Shown here one piece after another: positions 1 to 10,275 of a stretch of 32,540 nucleotides of DNA (within the stretch, counting starts at the first letter, position 1; each line of letters opens with the position of its first letter). The position numbers and the translations under genes are program-made. Location of the stretch: the NCBI GenBank assembly GCA_900660155.1, contig CABFPE010000446.1:92231-124770 (forward strand), read 5' to 3'. The DNA comes from Hofstenia miamia. Lineage: Eukaryota > Xenacoelomorpha > Acoela > Hofsteniidae. Under the pieces are notes generated by a model. It made no database searches. It was given only the letters and a program-made list of their open reading frames with translations, and was not told the DNA's origin.

Positions 1-250
1 GACCCCAATACAATCACAGAGGAAGAAGTCAGAAACAACATTAGCTTTTTCTACAAGGATGTGGCGAACACTCGAAGTTTAAGAAAAGTTTCACGTTCTT
101 TTACCCTGATAACCAGATTAGGGAAGATTTAGCACACACAAGTAGAGCTGACGCACAGATGACTCTTATGATCAGCATCAAGGGTATTCAGTTATATCAA
201 AAATATTACGACATCTTCTTGCAGAAAATCAATGAGTTAAGAGAGTTAAC

Positions 251-483
251 ACCCATAGCAGAAAATATTAGAGAAACCTGGTTCCTAAGATATGCAACAT
301 CTACTGTTAATGGTAGACAATTTTACCAAATATGCAAGGATGATCCCAATGAAAAATACAACAGCAGAAACAACAGCAATAATAGATTATTACATTTTCA
401 AAAGAGCAATGGCGGACATTGAAGAAATGAAGATAGACAAGAATACAGAGGTCAAAATAAGCCAAATTAAAGCAATGAAATAA
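251..483 (+). pseudogene. Ty3/gypsy retrotransposon fragment (integrase-core remnant)
   Basis: Codons from 292 read LLLMVDNFTKYARMIPMKNT, which matches the first-aspartate region of a Ty3/gypsy integrase core (hydrophobic strand, D, F-x-K-Y/F-A, then NTTAET). The similarity stops within about 35 codons, and no second Asp or Glu motif follows, so this is a broken piece. A related stretch (integrase core around 3650-3720, minus strand) occurs in the larger element further right, so the two probably belong to one family. Just upstream (251-297) lies a segment resembling 541-587 (both encode AENIRE-x-x-FL-x-YA), which points to internal duplication or rearrangement. Not a functional gene. Confidence 0.6.
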
Positions 484-491
484 TATACAAT

Positions 492-745
492 ATGTGTGAT
501 TTAGATAGCCTACCTCAAGAAGAATTTGAGGAGGAATTCACAGCAGAGAACATTAGAGAAGCAAAGTTCCTGAAATATGCAAACACAGTAACAACAGAGA
601 GAGAAGCAGTGCTAAAAATGACAAAACAATCAGAATTTGAAAAGTCAAAATGGGAAGATCAGAATTGATAATATGATAAGCAGCCACTCTAGTGCATGGA
701 GAACAAGCTGTGCTAAAAATAACGTAAGCTGAGGAGGGCATGTAG
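492..745 (+). pseudogene. Ty3/gypsy pol C-terminal remnant
   Basis: A 58-codon acidic reading frame (492-668) contains TEREAVLKMTK. A second, out-of-frame piece (about 690-745) ends with the same nucleotides (GAAAGCTGAGGAGGGCATGTAG-like) that terminate the minus-strand copy at 2218-2300, where the protein ends RAVLKLMKAEEGM. The shared ending identifies this as the 3' end of the pol gene of the same retrotransposon family, here on the + strand. The frame is broken between the two pieces. It is too short to appear as a long ORF. Confidence 0.5.
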
Positions 746-928
746 CATCATCCAAATAAAACATAAGCTGCTAAAGTCAATTAAGAAGAACTAAGATCAA
801 ATATGAATATGATTAAAAATATATTGTAAAAAGTTATCATCAGCTTAGATTAATTTGTATGTTGCAACCAAGTAATATCAGTGTAATTGATTATGAACTA
901 GTATTTGTTGATACTAATAATTTTGACA

Positions 929-1190
929 AAATGAAGGGGGCGAAATCATCTTGGCAGACAAAAGATGTAAAATTTGAAATCAACTGGTACTTTTTTGAGT
1001 GACTATAAATAGATTAAGATTGATGTTAACAGTTGATAAAGAAATTTCTTCAGAGTTCTTATATTGTTTCTTTATTATGGTTTGATTATCTAATACAATG
1101 TCAAGCTAAACAAGTTTTGTTTAGTAGTGGCCTGGATCCATCATGGGAACGATTCAAGGGTCTTTGTGCCAGGCCATGAAAGTGCACTTA
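929..1190 (+). mobile_element. Possible polypurine tract and LTR of the left gypsy fragment
   Basis: A purine-rich run (AATGAAGGGGGCG, about 930-942) lies about 190 bp after the pol stop, where a polypurine tract is expected before a 3' LTR. It is followed by a TATA-like box (TATAAATA, 1004-1011). An 8-bp inverted repeat, TGGCCTGG (1128-1135) and CCAGGCCA (1169-1176), lies near the possible end. No second LTR copy is present in the window, and I see no clear TG...CA termini, so the boundaries are guesses. Confidence 0.25.
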
Positions 1191-1199
1191 GGTTAGGTA

Positions 1200-2210
1200 T
1201 AGGAGTTTTTATTCTCATTTAGTTGACTATCAATCATTCACCTACATTTATTAAACTTAACAAACTTGAAATATGTCTGGAAAGCCAAAACCTATGAATT
1301 GATATTTATAGTATTGTAGATCTAAATTAGTGACCAATAATGTGACTGAGCAAGTAATAATTATTAAATTTAGGTTAGGAAGCTGCTGTATATTAACCTA
1401 GTTTATTAAAGCCAATATATTTCAGTAATGGCTGCATGTAATATTAACTACACAGCTAGTGATAAGTCAGGTTGCAAATACATGAAACACTTTTACAAAT
1501 AGAGATCAAGTCGAGTTGTCTTGTCTTGAGTATACACCAAGCTAGGATAGGATACACATAAGTTACATTGTTGAGCTGAGAGTTGGAACTCAATCAAGTG
1601 GATCCTTGATGAACAAGTGAAACTGGATGTGGAGATCAGCTTCAGGCAGATTCCCACTATCAACAATTGGCAGAGATGCTGCATGGCTTCATCACCTAAA
1701 TAGTGATAAGTGATATTTGTTAATTTAAGTTAATGGAACTAAGTAGAAGTCAAGCAATGTTAAGTTAGTACATCCCTACCTGCAAGTACACTGCCACAGT
1801 TATAAAGTAACATAGGAGAAACAGTGACAATGCCTGGTAGAGGATGTTACACTAGCTGCAGATCAAACCAGTATAAAAAGTAGATAAGTAAAATTCCAAA
1901 GAATTTAAACCATCAACTATTTACACTATGACGTAGCTATTTTTACAGACTTCTAACAACATGTTTGTACTATTTCAACAGTAAAAAAAACACCTGTCTT
2001 CTTTTGTGATTTGTCTTCCCATGCCCAGCATAGTAACCTTAAATTACCAGGAAGCATATTATACCTGGGCTTTTGACAAGATATGTTTTCTGCAAATATT
2101 TGTCCACACAATCAATGCATGAAAAGCCATTAATAGCATTGATTCTAAATATCAAATTTCTTTTAATTCCTTTATTTCTCCTTTTAGCTGTTAAATTTGT
2201 GTCTTAGAAG
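1200..2210. other. No recognisable gene
   Basis: About 1 kb of AT-rich sequence without a convincing reading frame. Part of 2000-2210 on the minus strand reads open for about 45 codons directly after the end of the gypsy pol frame and may be untranslated or 3' internal sequence of that element. Nothing else can be supported. Confidence 0.4.
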
Positions 2211-2217
2211 GATTATT

Positions 2218-2745
2218 CTACATGCCCTCCTCAGCTTTCATTAATTTTAGGACAGCTCTCTCCCTCTCCATACGATTGCTTATTCCTGCTTTTGATATTT
2301 CTTTGGCCTTTTTTATGATTTTAGTAAAGGAGCATTTTGGTGTCTTATGCATAAATCTTTCCATTTGAGTTGCCATTATTTGACATACATTTTTTTCAAT
2401 GATGGTTTGAACTATTTCAATTTTATTACTTATTCTTCTCTTAGCCAATTTTCATGTCATTATCAAAGGTTGTTCCTTGATCTGTAGTAGTTTTGTCTCT
2501 GATCTAGCTCCCTAAATATATTTTTTTTGTTGGTTCTTTGAATAGCAATATTTTGTTTGGACATATACCTGTTCTGTTGGCTATTGTGACTATTGTTATC
2601 TTACACATTGGGTTTGCCTCAGTGATGATTCTTACTATGTTTTTCTTGATAGTTTGCATAGGTTTCTCCTGCTTGTCTGGAAATGCTAAAAGGACCTCTA
2701 CTTTTTCCTCTGTAAGCATTTTCTGGAGGTCTATTGGCAAAATTT
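2218..2745 (-). pseudogene. Integrase C-terminal region of the gypsy element
   Basis: Two open pieces (2504-2745, then 2218-2448) follow the integrase core. The first begins around LPIDLQKML, typical of the post-core 'LPIDL' stretch in gypsy integrases, and later has KILLFKEPTKK, resembling the GDKVLLK motif of the integrase C-terminal domain. The second is lysine-rich with predicted helix and ends RAVLKLMKAEEGM. Stops between the pieces break the frame. The 2218 end matches the + strand fragment ending at 745, which fixes the family's pol terminus. Confidence 0.55.
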
Positions 2746-2747
2746 CG

Positions 2748-3297
2748 GTAAAAAAAAACGGTAAAATACCTAGTTTTTTGAGGCTATAGCACAATATTTT
2801 TGTCTCTATAAGCTTTGAAACGTAGGTTTTCCAATTTATTATTTCTAAGATAACACAAATCAATGAAAAAACTTTCCTTTTTGTTTTTGTATCAATTTGT
2901 GGTTCAAAAAATGAAAAATGTGGAAAAAAGTCTATTTTACAACCCACAATGAAGTCATATTTTCAATTTTCGCAATAAATAATGCTCAAAATCTGTTCAA
3001 ATTTTAACCAAATGATGTTTGGAAACTAATTATGTTATAAGTATCCAATATACATCAAAAAATATGTATAAGATGTTTTTTATGCAATTTTTGTTGCAAA
3101 ATTGCTAAAATCTGAGAAAATCAGCTATGTCAACATAAAATGATGACGTCGTCACATGACCACGTGACCAAAAACGATGGTACCTTTTTTTCTTGATGGT
3201 AACATGTCATACTACAACCCTACAAAGTTTTATCGAATTTCGTTAAGAAATGAGCAACTGTTTAACGTATATAAAAAAGTCCAACTGGAATAGGGTT
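2748..3297. mobile_element. Unclassified insertion inside the gypsy integrase
   Basis: The minus-strand integrase reads in frame down to the LNYTNHS motif (near 3300) and resumes at EILPIDL (near 2745). These two motifs are normally about 15-25 residues apart in gypsy integrases. The 0.54 kb between them has no retroelement similarity and ends the frame with a stop. It contains a patch of CpG-bearing palindromic words (ATGACGTCGTCAC, CACGTGACC at about 3142-3172). I could not find convincing terminal inverted repeats or a target duplication, so its class is open and the boundaries are good to perhaps 20 bp. Confidence 0.45.
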
Positions 3298-4065
3298 AAA
3301 TGGAGTGATTTGTGTAGTTGAGTGTACCAAAGTTGTAGAAATATTCTGTCATCTGTATTACTTGTCTCCACTTGTTTCCACCTATCATTGATGCGGCCAC
3401 CCTGATCAGTTTTATTAATGTTCTGTTAAGTATCTCAACTGCTCTGTTTGGTTGAGGCTGATACACTGTTGTGCATTCACTTACAATTTTAATAACTTTG
3501 TTAATTCTTGGAACAGTGCACTCTCAAATTGTGGGCCTTTATCTGTTATAATTTTTTCCATTTAGCCTATTTTCAAAATCCACTCTTTTAGTATTATGTT
3601 TGCAGTTTCTTCAGTGGTTGTAATCTTCATCAGTATTATTCTTGCATATTGTGTGAAATTATCCACCACAAAATAATACATATTGATATCCTTCTTTGTC
3701 TCTGGACAACATTTCAAGATCTATGTGTACCACTTTGTTCAGTTTTGTTGCAATTCTCTAAAGGAGCTCTTTGTGTGGGAAAATGCAGTTTATTGTTCAA
3801 TAGACAAGTAAGGCATTTGTTTATAATGTCCTCCATTCTCTTCCTTATTGTGATTGTAATATACTTGGAATTAAATGTCATTTCTGTTTGTGTAATTCCC
3901 AAGTGTCCTCATTCATGAATTTTCCTCACTATATCCCTCTTAAAATATTCAGGTATTGCTATTCTGTTGGCTTTTCCAGTTACATATAAGAGACCATTTT
4001 CATTCAATTTACAATTATATCTACCATAGTAGTTCTTTGCTATTTTGGACATTTTGTACTCTGGT
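3298..4065 (-). pseudogene. Integrase zinc-binding and catalytic core of the gypsy element
   Basis: On the minus strand, 3714-4060 encodes an HHCC zinc region (KIHE-stop-GHLG, then NKCLTCLL), with a TGA between the two histidines. Further on (3300-3710) are pieces of the DDE core: a VVDNFTQYARI strand, a second-Asp motif IITDKGPQFES, and a third motif CTTVYQPQPNRAVEILNRTL with the Glu. The pieces lie in different frames, so the reading frame has at least two shifts and several stops. The order and motif content are diagnostic of Ty3/gypsy integrase. The copy is inactive, and its end is displaced by the insertion at 2748-3297. Confidence 0.7.
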
Positions 4066-4089
4066 TTTTCACTTTTTCTCTTATTTCCC

Positions 4090-4665
4090 TTAGTGTGATG
4101 TCTTTTTTTGGTTTTCTATGATTTCATTTTCTGTAATCTCTTCCTTTAACATGATGGGTGTTATTGGTTCCCCTTTTTTATTGACGTTTATTTCTGGAAG
4201 CTGTTCATACTCATTGTGTGGAAGGAATTGAAATTCTATTTTCTGTCTGTCTTTTTTCTCCAGATCTCTCTGGTATTCCAGGAGTGATGTCCAAAAATCT
4301 GCCCTACTATGTAGTTTTCCCTTTCTATGTTCAATCATGAATGTGAATTCATTTAAGTACTCAATCCATCTAGAAACAATTGACGATTTATCTCCTGACA
4401 ATTTTTTCAGCCATGCCAATACACTATTGTCAGTTCTTACTCTGAGTTTCTTTCCTATTAGGAAAGGTCTATACTTCTTTATGCTTTTGATTAGTGCAAG
4501 CATTTCCAATTTTGTTGACCCATAGTTTTCTTTGCTAGGTTTCAGTTTTCTGCTGAAATATTGTACCAGTAATTCTTTTCCATCTTTTATTTGTCTGAGA
4601 GTTGCTCCTATAGCTACTTTACCAGCATTGCAGTCTAGAATAAATGATTTTGAAAAATCCGGCAT
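4090..4665 (-). pseudogene. RNase H domain of the gypsy element
   Basis: This 191-codon open stretch is the best-preserved part of the element. It has the Ty3-type RNase H signatures: FILDCNAG...AIGATL (first Asp), YGSTKLEMLAL (Glu) and RVRTDNSVLAWL (second Asp), followed by WIEYLNEFTFMIEHRKGK-like sequence with the late His, then LHSRAD, the usual start of the linker to integrase. The acidic residues look intact. It would have been part of a longer pol polyprotein that is broken on both sides, so no product is expected. Confidence 0.75.
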
Positions 4666-4952
4666 TGTTAGTGAAGGCAGCTTTGACAGTTCATGTTTTA
4701 TGTTATCAAGCTCCTCTTGTTGTTCCCATGTCTATTTGAAGGGTACTGACTTCTTCATCAAATTTGTCATTTTCACAGTTTTTCCTGCTATATTAGGTAT
4801 GAATGTACCATAGTAATTGAATAATCCCATAATTCTTTGTAAGTCCTTTCTATTGTTAGGTTTTTTGATTTACCTTATCATCTCTTGTGTGTTGTCTTTC
4901 ATGCTTATTTGACCTTTTGATATTATTCTTCTAAGGAATACTACTTTTTCTT

Positions 4953-5700
4953 TCAATATGTCACATTTTTTCCCATCACTCTGAGTATAGCTTCTCTTAA
5001 TATTTTCAGCATTCTGTCTAACTTGTCTAGATGTTCCTCTACCATATCACTCGTTATTATAATGTCAGCAATATAGGCATTTATTCCTTCTTCAATATTG
5101 TGCTGCTTATTTTTGAGAACTTTTGTGATATATTGCTGAAATGTTGCTGGTGCATTGCATAAACTAAACGCCATGTAAATCCATTCATAGAGTCTGTATG
5201 GTGTTAAAAAGGTTCTTTCTCTATGTCTTTTGGTTCCATTCACACCTGCCAGTATGCCTTGCAGAGGTCTATTACTGTAAAGTATTTGTTTACTTGCTTC
5301 ATACAGCATGTCTTTGATTCTTGGTAATAGGTATGAATATTTCTTTGTGATTTCATTTATTTTTCGAAAGTCTATGCACAATCTATATTTCTTTCCCTGC
5401 TTCACAAACACTATGGGAGCTGCATACGGACTTTCACTTGGTTGTATGATCTTGTTATCTATGAGCTCATTCAAGAACTTATTGTACTTGTCTTTCAATT
5501 CTTTGGGTACTCTCCAGACTGGCAATTTTATTGGCTTGTCAGTTGTTGTCATGATTTTCTGAGTTTCTCCAATTGCTTGTCCCACACTTATTTCGCCAAA
5601 GTTGAATATTCCACTATGTTTCATTAGCAATTGTTTTAATTTCTCTCTCTCATCCTTTCATAAGTGTTCATAGTCTTCTTCTTTTATTTCGGGTATTCTT
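4953..5700 (-). pseudogene. Reverse transcriptase domain of the gypsy element
   Basis: Motifs run in gypsy order: IIQPSESPYAAPIVFV, RLCIDFRKINEIT, LLPRIKDML, then a frameshifted patch where the motif A aspartate (VIDL) lies in another frame (about 5270-5290). Next come YEWIYMAFSLCNAPATFQQY and a motif C that reads YIAD in place of YIDD. The lost motif C aspartate and the frameshifts make it catalytically dead. Upstream, at about 5640-5700, the sequence (EREKLKQLLMKHSGIF) is the usual pre-RT helix, interrupted by a TGA. Confidence 0.75.
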
Positions 5701-5715
5701 TCTTCCACTTCAGCA

Positions 5716-5822
5716 TCCATCCCCATGCCCTTTAGTCGGCTTTGAGGATTACTTGCTCCAATGGTGTTCATCCACACGTCCTTTAGTCAGCATTGAATAT
5801 TACTAACTCCATTGTTATCTTC
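5716..5822. repeat. Imperfect ~53-bp tandem duplication in the protease-RT linker
   Basis: Two adjacent copies share CATCCA, GTCCTTTAGTC or CCCTTTAGTC, GGATTACTTGCTCCA or TATTACTAACTCCA, and ATTGTT-like ends, about 53 bp apart. On the minus strand this duplicates roughly 18 codons between protease and reverse transcriptase of the gypsy copy, and the downstream copy has a TAA. It may be ancestral linker repetition or a local slippage event. Confidence 0.4.
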
Positions 5823-6015
5823 CAAGGGTTTCAAGATACTCCTGATTTTAGATGTAATACAGTTTCCATAGATTCTCACTTTGGATCAATTCATGTTCAC
5901 ATATCTGTTGGTAGCATTTAATGTTGGGATTTTTCCTTCTCCGTTTTTATTGAGCAGACACTTGAAGGCATCAAGATTCTTTTCATATAACATGATTTCC
6001 ACCGTTTTTTCTGTT

Positions 6016-6470
6016 CTAATTGTATGCATTTTCCATGAGTTCAAACAGTATTTTCTGGTTTTCTTGCTCTTCTTCAATCTCGATTTCCTCCTCTTGTACT
6101 CTCATCATTCTATTACCATAATTGATGATGCATTTATTTTTAGATAGAAAATCATCTCCCAATATTACTCCATAAGGTAACAAATTTTTGTGGGTGTCGA
6201 CAACTATTAGAGATTGTTCAAATGTATTGTTAGAAATTCGCATTCATACTCTTTCTAACGTCCCCTTTGTATCAATGTATTTGCCTGATGCAGGAATCAA
6301 TCTGCTTAGAAATTTCTTTAGATCGTTTCTACCAAATTCAATTTCGTTGCACATTTGTCAGTTATTATTGATTTTACAACACCTGTATTGATAGTCACTT
6401 TTGTCATCATTCCGTTTATCACAACTGTGATTGTGTGCATGTTTCTGAGATCTGTTAGTATCAATAGTGG
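6016..6470 (-). pseudogene. Retropepsin-like protease of the gypsy element
   Basis: The catalytic loop region (about 6375-6440) reads TVVINGMMTKVTINTGVVKS, where the active-site D-T/S-G has become N-T-G. The second half (6100-6200) has YGVILGDDFLSKNKCIINYG, the flap and ILG-x-DFL helix of retropepsins. A frame break lies between the two halves. With the catalytic Asp changed to Asn and the frame broken, no activity is expected. It sits between the nucleocapsid knuckle and RT, as in Ty3/gypsy. Confidence 0.65.
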
Positions 6471-6583
6471 TGCTCGGTTTTCTTGAGAAGGTGCTTTTAG
6501 TAGTTTTCCAACTCCTCAATTATTTCTTCTTCTTCAGTTTCCGATAATGTCTTGTTTCCAGATTTGATTAAATGTTCATCGTC

Positions 6584-7020
6584 TTAGTAGGCGTTTCCAT
6601 CTTCTATGATATTAATTTGTTTTTTACATTTGTCTTTTCTGTGTCCTTTTAAACCACAGTTAAAACATCGAACATTCAGTTTTCTTATTTGGCCATCCTT
6701 TGTTTTAATTTTTATTACTGTTTCTCTTTTTTTCATTTCATTGTGTCTCAGTGGTTTCTGTTGACTCTGTTCTCTCGACCTCCAATTCATTGTATTTTGG
6801 CTTTGTTTATTCCATGTTGCCTTTTCATATATTCTTGAATTGTTTTCCAATATGACTTGAATTTCCACAGCTTTTCTTATCATTTTTTGCATTCCATTGT
6901 CAACATCACATTTTATTTCGAACTGTTGTTTCACCTTCTCCAGCAGGCTTTTCATAATGTGAGAGAACAGGTCATACTTCGAGTAATGTCCTCCTCTCAA
7001 GCTGAGTGTAAGTAATTGTT
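6584..7020 (-). pseudogene. Gag C-terminal part with CCHC zinc knuckle
   Basis: This 138-codon open stretch begins in the capsid C-terminal region (LRGGHYSKYDLFSHIMKSLL). It then has a basic, Gln/Asn/Lys-rich linker and a retroviral-type knuckle, C-F-N-C-G-L-K-G-H-R-K-D-K-C, i.e. C-x2-C-x4-H-x4-C (6620-6665), which in active elements binds nucleic acid during packaging. The frame stays open about 12 codons upstream of 7000 without an ATG and fades near 7020, so the N-terminal two-thirds of gag and the 5' LTR are missing. It stops at TAG (6584-6586) before the protease. Confidence 0.75.
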
Positions 7021-7024
7021 GTAC

Positions 7025-7737
7025 CCTAATATAATTGAACGAAATTATAAAATACCTAAGAAATTGTATTTAAGCTTTTCTACGAATAATCTATAACCCC
7101 AAAAACAATATCTATCCTTTCTTACGAAGATAAAAATCGCCATTGTTGCGGCATGCCACGACAAAATTTCATTTACTTTATTGGTTTGCTGTAAAAAAAT
7201 GGGAGTTGCAGTGGTTAGCGGTGAAGTTTATGCTCTACTGTGGAAATACTTTTACAAAGCCTGTACCGCGCTCATTTCTAGTCTGAACTAAATGCACAGA
7301 ACTCAGTATTTCCTATATTATTAATATTTAATTATAAAAATTAGGTATTTTAGTAAATACCAATATATTTGGATGCCGCTTTAAAATAGCATAAACACAT
7401 TTTGTATATATAAAATACTAAACCCTTATAGCAGTGCTTTATTTGTAGTCTTGGGATATCCCAGGATCCCGAACCTGCAATGTCCCGGTATCTAATCTGA
7501 ATATTCCAAAAATTGTTTGGAATTAAGAATCATTATGGGAATGCCTGGTTGTATGACAAAGTTTTTTTCGAAATTACGAATCGTAATTACAATGCCTGGT
7601 TGTATGACACCACAAAGCGTAAATAATTTGTAGAATATTAGGATTTAAGCTTAAGATACATTGTTTTGAGTTAGATATAATATACATCAGGGTAGTAAAT
7701 AGGTGTGTGTAACAGTTTGTCATCGTGCAACACTTAA
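7025..7737. other. Intergenic sequence, no gene recognised
   Basis: No convincing coding frame. It includes a ~51-bp tandem duplication whose copies both contain AATGCCTGGTTGTATGACA (7540-7558 and 7591-7609). Nothing else stands out up to the piggyBac boundary. Confidence 0.4.
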
Positions 7738-7754
7738 TTAACACTAGAACTACC
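7738..7754. repeat. Left TTAA and 13-bp terminal inverted repeat of piggyBac
   Basis: TTAA (7738-7741) followed by CACTAGAACTACC. The same string in reverse complement ends the element on the right, directly before TTAA. Unlike the right terminus, this end lacks a palindrome immediately inside the terminal repeat and goes straight to the second unit. Confidence 0.9.
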
Positions 7755-7784
7755 ATGATTTTTATACCCCAAGAACTACCATGA

Positions 7785-7800
7785 GGTGTCAATTGACACC
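7785..7800. repeat. Subterminal palindrome, copy 1
   Basis: GGTGTCAATTGACACC is its own reverse complement. It lies just inside the second AGAACTACC unit at the left end. Subterminal palindromes of this kind are plausible transposase-binding sites. That role is an inference. Confidence 0.8.
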
Positions 7801-8121
7801 TAATGCTTTTAATCTAGATAGAAGTATGATTTCATTTTATATCTTTGGGACATTTATCTTAGTTGTATTTTACATAATTCTATAACATATTTTCCCAGAT
7901 ATTGCTGCTTTTATGCAATTTACTGAGTACTCAATACATGCAATTAATACGAATTTCTTCTGTAAAATGATATTTTATCATATTTTCTTGAAATCCATAT
8001 GGGTAAATTATGATAACATGTATACTTATAAACCCGGTTGAATGCATTGATAAAAAACAAAACCACACAATAGAAAAATGAGAACACGTTTCTATTCTAC
8101 CAATGGAATACATTTGATAAT

Positions 8122-9840
8122 CTAGGAACACTCTTTACATACAATGTTCGTACATGATCCACATACAAACTTTTGGCAGTGAATGCACGAAGAACGTGTA
8201 CAGTTTATTTTGCACAGTCTACATTTCACGCGTTTGTTCGATTGTTCTGTGTGTTTTGGAGTCTTGCTAGCTTTTATCTCTGGTTTTGGAGATAGTGCAA
8301 TCAACTCGTTTGCCATGGTGATCAGGTAGTCTCTCCTGCTCATGTTCGAACCGCAAACTTCCTTGAACAGTGTGTGTGAATTTATTGCGGCAAGATCAAG
8401 CATGTTGCAAAAGATTTGAAAAGGCCAGCGACGAGAAGAACTTTTGGTGCTGTACTGTCTTGCCATTTGATCGACAGTGTCAACACCATATTTGGTATTA
8501 TTGTAAAAACGAATGACTTCTGGGACATCATCTATCATGGATGCGGTAGAATGGAAGGAAGACAATAAGATAACATTTTTGTCCTTCTTTGCTTTATACG
8601 AAAAGAGACAAGACTTCTCAGATGGAACCTTGGCAGCCAAGAAAGTTTTGACAGGCTTCTCTTTCTCATGATGCAACACCGGAGGAATTTCACGGCGATT
8701 AGACTTCATCGTTCCAACTAGGGTGATGTTTTTGCTCAAAAGATTCCTTGACAATGAGAGGCTAGTGAAAAAACTATCTGTGGTGACATTATAGCCTCCA
8801 CCGAAATACTTTTCGAGAAGTTTCATCACAACAAACTCTCCAAGTTGCATTCCTCGACGATTTTCAGTTTCAACCTTGCCTAAGTATGGCTGAGCATTAT
8901 AGATGTATCTTTCAATTGCGTCGCATAATAACCAGAACTTGGAACCATATTTGTCGGGTTTGGTAGGGATGAATTGAATAAATGGGCACCTTGATTTCAT
9001 TGGAAATAATTGTTCATCTACGGTTAGCTCAGCTGAAGAATTGAAAGCTGACTGGGAATTCTCAACAAATCGCGTCCATAACTCTCTAACAGGACAAAAT
9101 TCATCAGTTTGACGCCTCTCTGAGCGTGTGCTTTTCTCATCAAACCGTAAATGTTTCATTATAAACTGAAATTTATTTCGTGACATGGTAGACTTGAATA
9201 TGTTTCTACCGTACTCGTTTGACCACAACGAATCAAGTGGCTCATTCTTTGCAATAAAGACACCTCTTGCAAAGAGCAGACCTACGAAAGAATAAATGTC
9301 TTCCAATGAAATTTCGAATTTTGTGTCATTCGCAGATCTGGCATGAGCAACAGTACAAGCATGAATCTTTCTAAACATCGCTTCATCTACTATTTGGAGA
9401 AATGATGTGATCACAATACTTATTTTGCGCCTAGAAGAGCTCGATGGACCTGGTGCAGTGTGAATAATGTTTTCGGAAGAAGACGAAGCTGGTGTGTGTA
9501 AGTCACTAGGCCTACCAGACAGTCTCACCCAAGAGGAACATTAACGAGCACATAAGATTCTTCAGGTTGAGTTTGTTCGATCTCCATCTCCTCACCTTCC
9601 TCTTCTTCTGAATTATTCGCCGAGTACTGGTCGCTATCTCCTAAAAAGAAAATCGGTTTTAGTATATCGCCCAACATATCAAATATTGAAGCATGTCTTA
9701 CCATTATATTCTGAAGCTTGATCTAGTTCTTGTCTCACATCTTCTGGTATTTCCTCGTTTTCCGAATCAGTATCGCTTTCATTGTATTGCGATAGTACTT
9801 CAAGAGCTCTCTGAGCCGTGTATCTGCGAGGTCTCGACAT
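8122..9840 (-). CDS. piggyBac transposase (PGBD/DDE_Tnp_1_7), three exons
   Basis: Cuts and pastes the element at TTAA. The best model has exon 1 at 9840-9702 (ATG, MSRPRRYTAQRALEVLSQYN, then acidic), a 61-nt intron with GTAAGA...TTTTTAG, exon 2 at 9640-9529, a 98-nt intron (GTGAGA...TCTTCTAG), and exon 3 at 9430-8122. Phases match and give about 519 residues, close to the family's usual 550-600. Catalytic aspartates are present (model residues): D222 in LTVDEQLF, D302 in VTTDSFFTS, D401 and D404 in GVDTVDQM. The C-terminus (487-518) has a Cys/His zinc module, CRLC...CIHC...CGSC...CKEC, as in other piggyBac transposases. Without the second splice, exon 2 hits TGA. A one-base frameshift retaining a Ser-rich linker is the alternative. 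No internal stop in the catalytic exon. Confidence 0.92.
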
Positions 9841-10078
9841 GAATCGTACTGCACACCAGCAAGATGATAGCGAGTATACAGTATTTGCATCAACAGCTCG
9901 CTAACGACTAATCGTCGATCCTGATTGGCTCACAATGATACACGCTCATTCGATAACTCCCCAAGATGCTTACAGGGCAAACTGCTGTCATGAAATGTGT
10001 GTATATATGAGAGACAAATCTTGCATTTCACTCACAAGATTTGATAGATAAGCATCTAAAAGTAGCCGAATATATTGA
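9841..10078 (-). promoter_or_regulatory. Presumed transposase promoter region
   Basis: The 240 bp between the transposase ATG and the inner right repeat hold no other frame. A TATA-like run (TATATA, about 10001-10007) lies roughly 160 bp upstream of the ATG on the minus strand. Placement only, with no direct evidence of a start site. Confidence 0.3.
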
Positions 10079-10094
10079 GGTGTCAATTGACACC
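10079..10094. repeat. Subterminal palindrome, copy 2
   Basis: The same 16-bp palindrome as at 7785-7800, followed by GTTGGTAGTTCTTGGGG, so copy 2 plus its flank is the inverted counterpart of copy 1. Confidence 0.8.
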
Positions 10095-10256
10095 GTTGGT
10101 AGTTCTTGGGGTACAAGTGTCCACAGCAAAAACTTTTAACGTTACAATCTAATATATACCATGTATATATACCCCATCATTATTCATTCACAGGCCTGAA
10201 AGCAATTACCTATAAATATCATACAACAAGAATAAACGATAGAGAAGTAAGGCTCA

Positions 10257-10272
10257 GGTGTCAATTGACACC
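10257..10272. repeat. Subterminal palindrome, copy 3
   Basis: A third identical palindrome, placed between the right terminal repeat and about 160 bp of spacer leading to copy 2. It has no counterpart at the left terminus, which makes the two ends asymmetric. Confidence 0.8.
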
Positions 10273-10275
10273 GCC

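Larger units (their letters stand above)
2218..7020 (-). mobile_element. Degenerate Ty3/gypsy retrotransposon (gag to integrase)
   Basis: Read on the minus strand, the domains occur in canonical Ty3/gypsy order: nucleocapsid CCHC knuckle (6584-7000), retropepsin (6016-6470), reverse transcriptase (4953-5690), RNase H (4090-4665), then integrase with HHCC zinc region, DDE core and C-terminal region (2218-4060). Integrase lying after RNase H separates this from Ty1/copia. Gag is cut at its 5' side near 7020 and no LTR is visible there. The copy is dead: it has several in-frame stops and frameshifts, a protease DTG changed to NTG, a reverse transcriptase YxDD changed to YIAD, and a foreign insertion inside the integrase. 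It lies opposite in direction to the related fragment at 250-750. Confidence 0.85.

Noticed and set aside
1493..1684. A 63-codon minus-strand frame with several cysteines
   Set aside because: The cysteine spacing does not match the Cys-rich family, and there is no start or splice context to support it.
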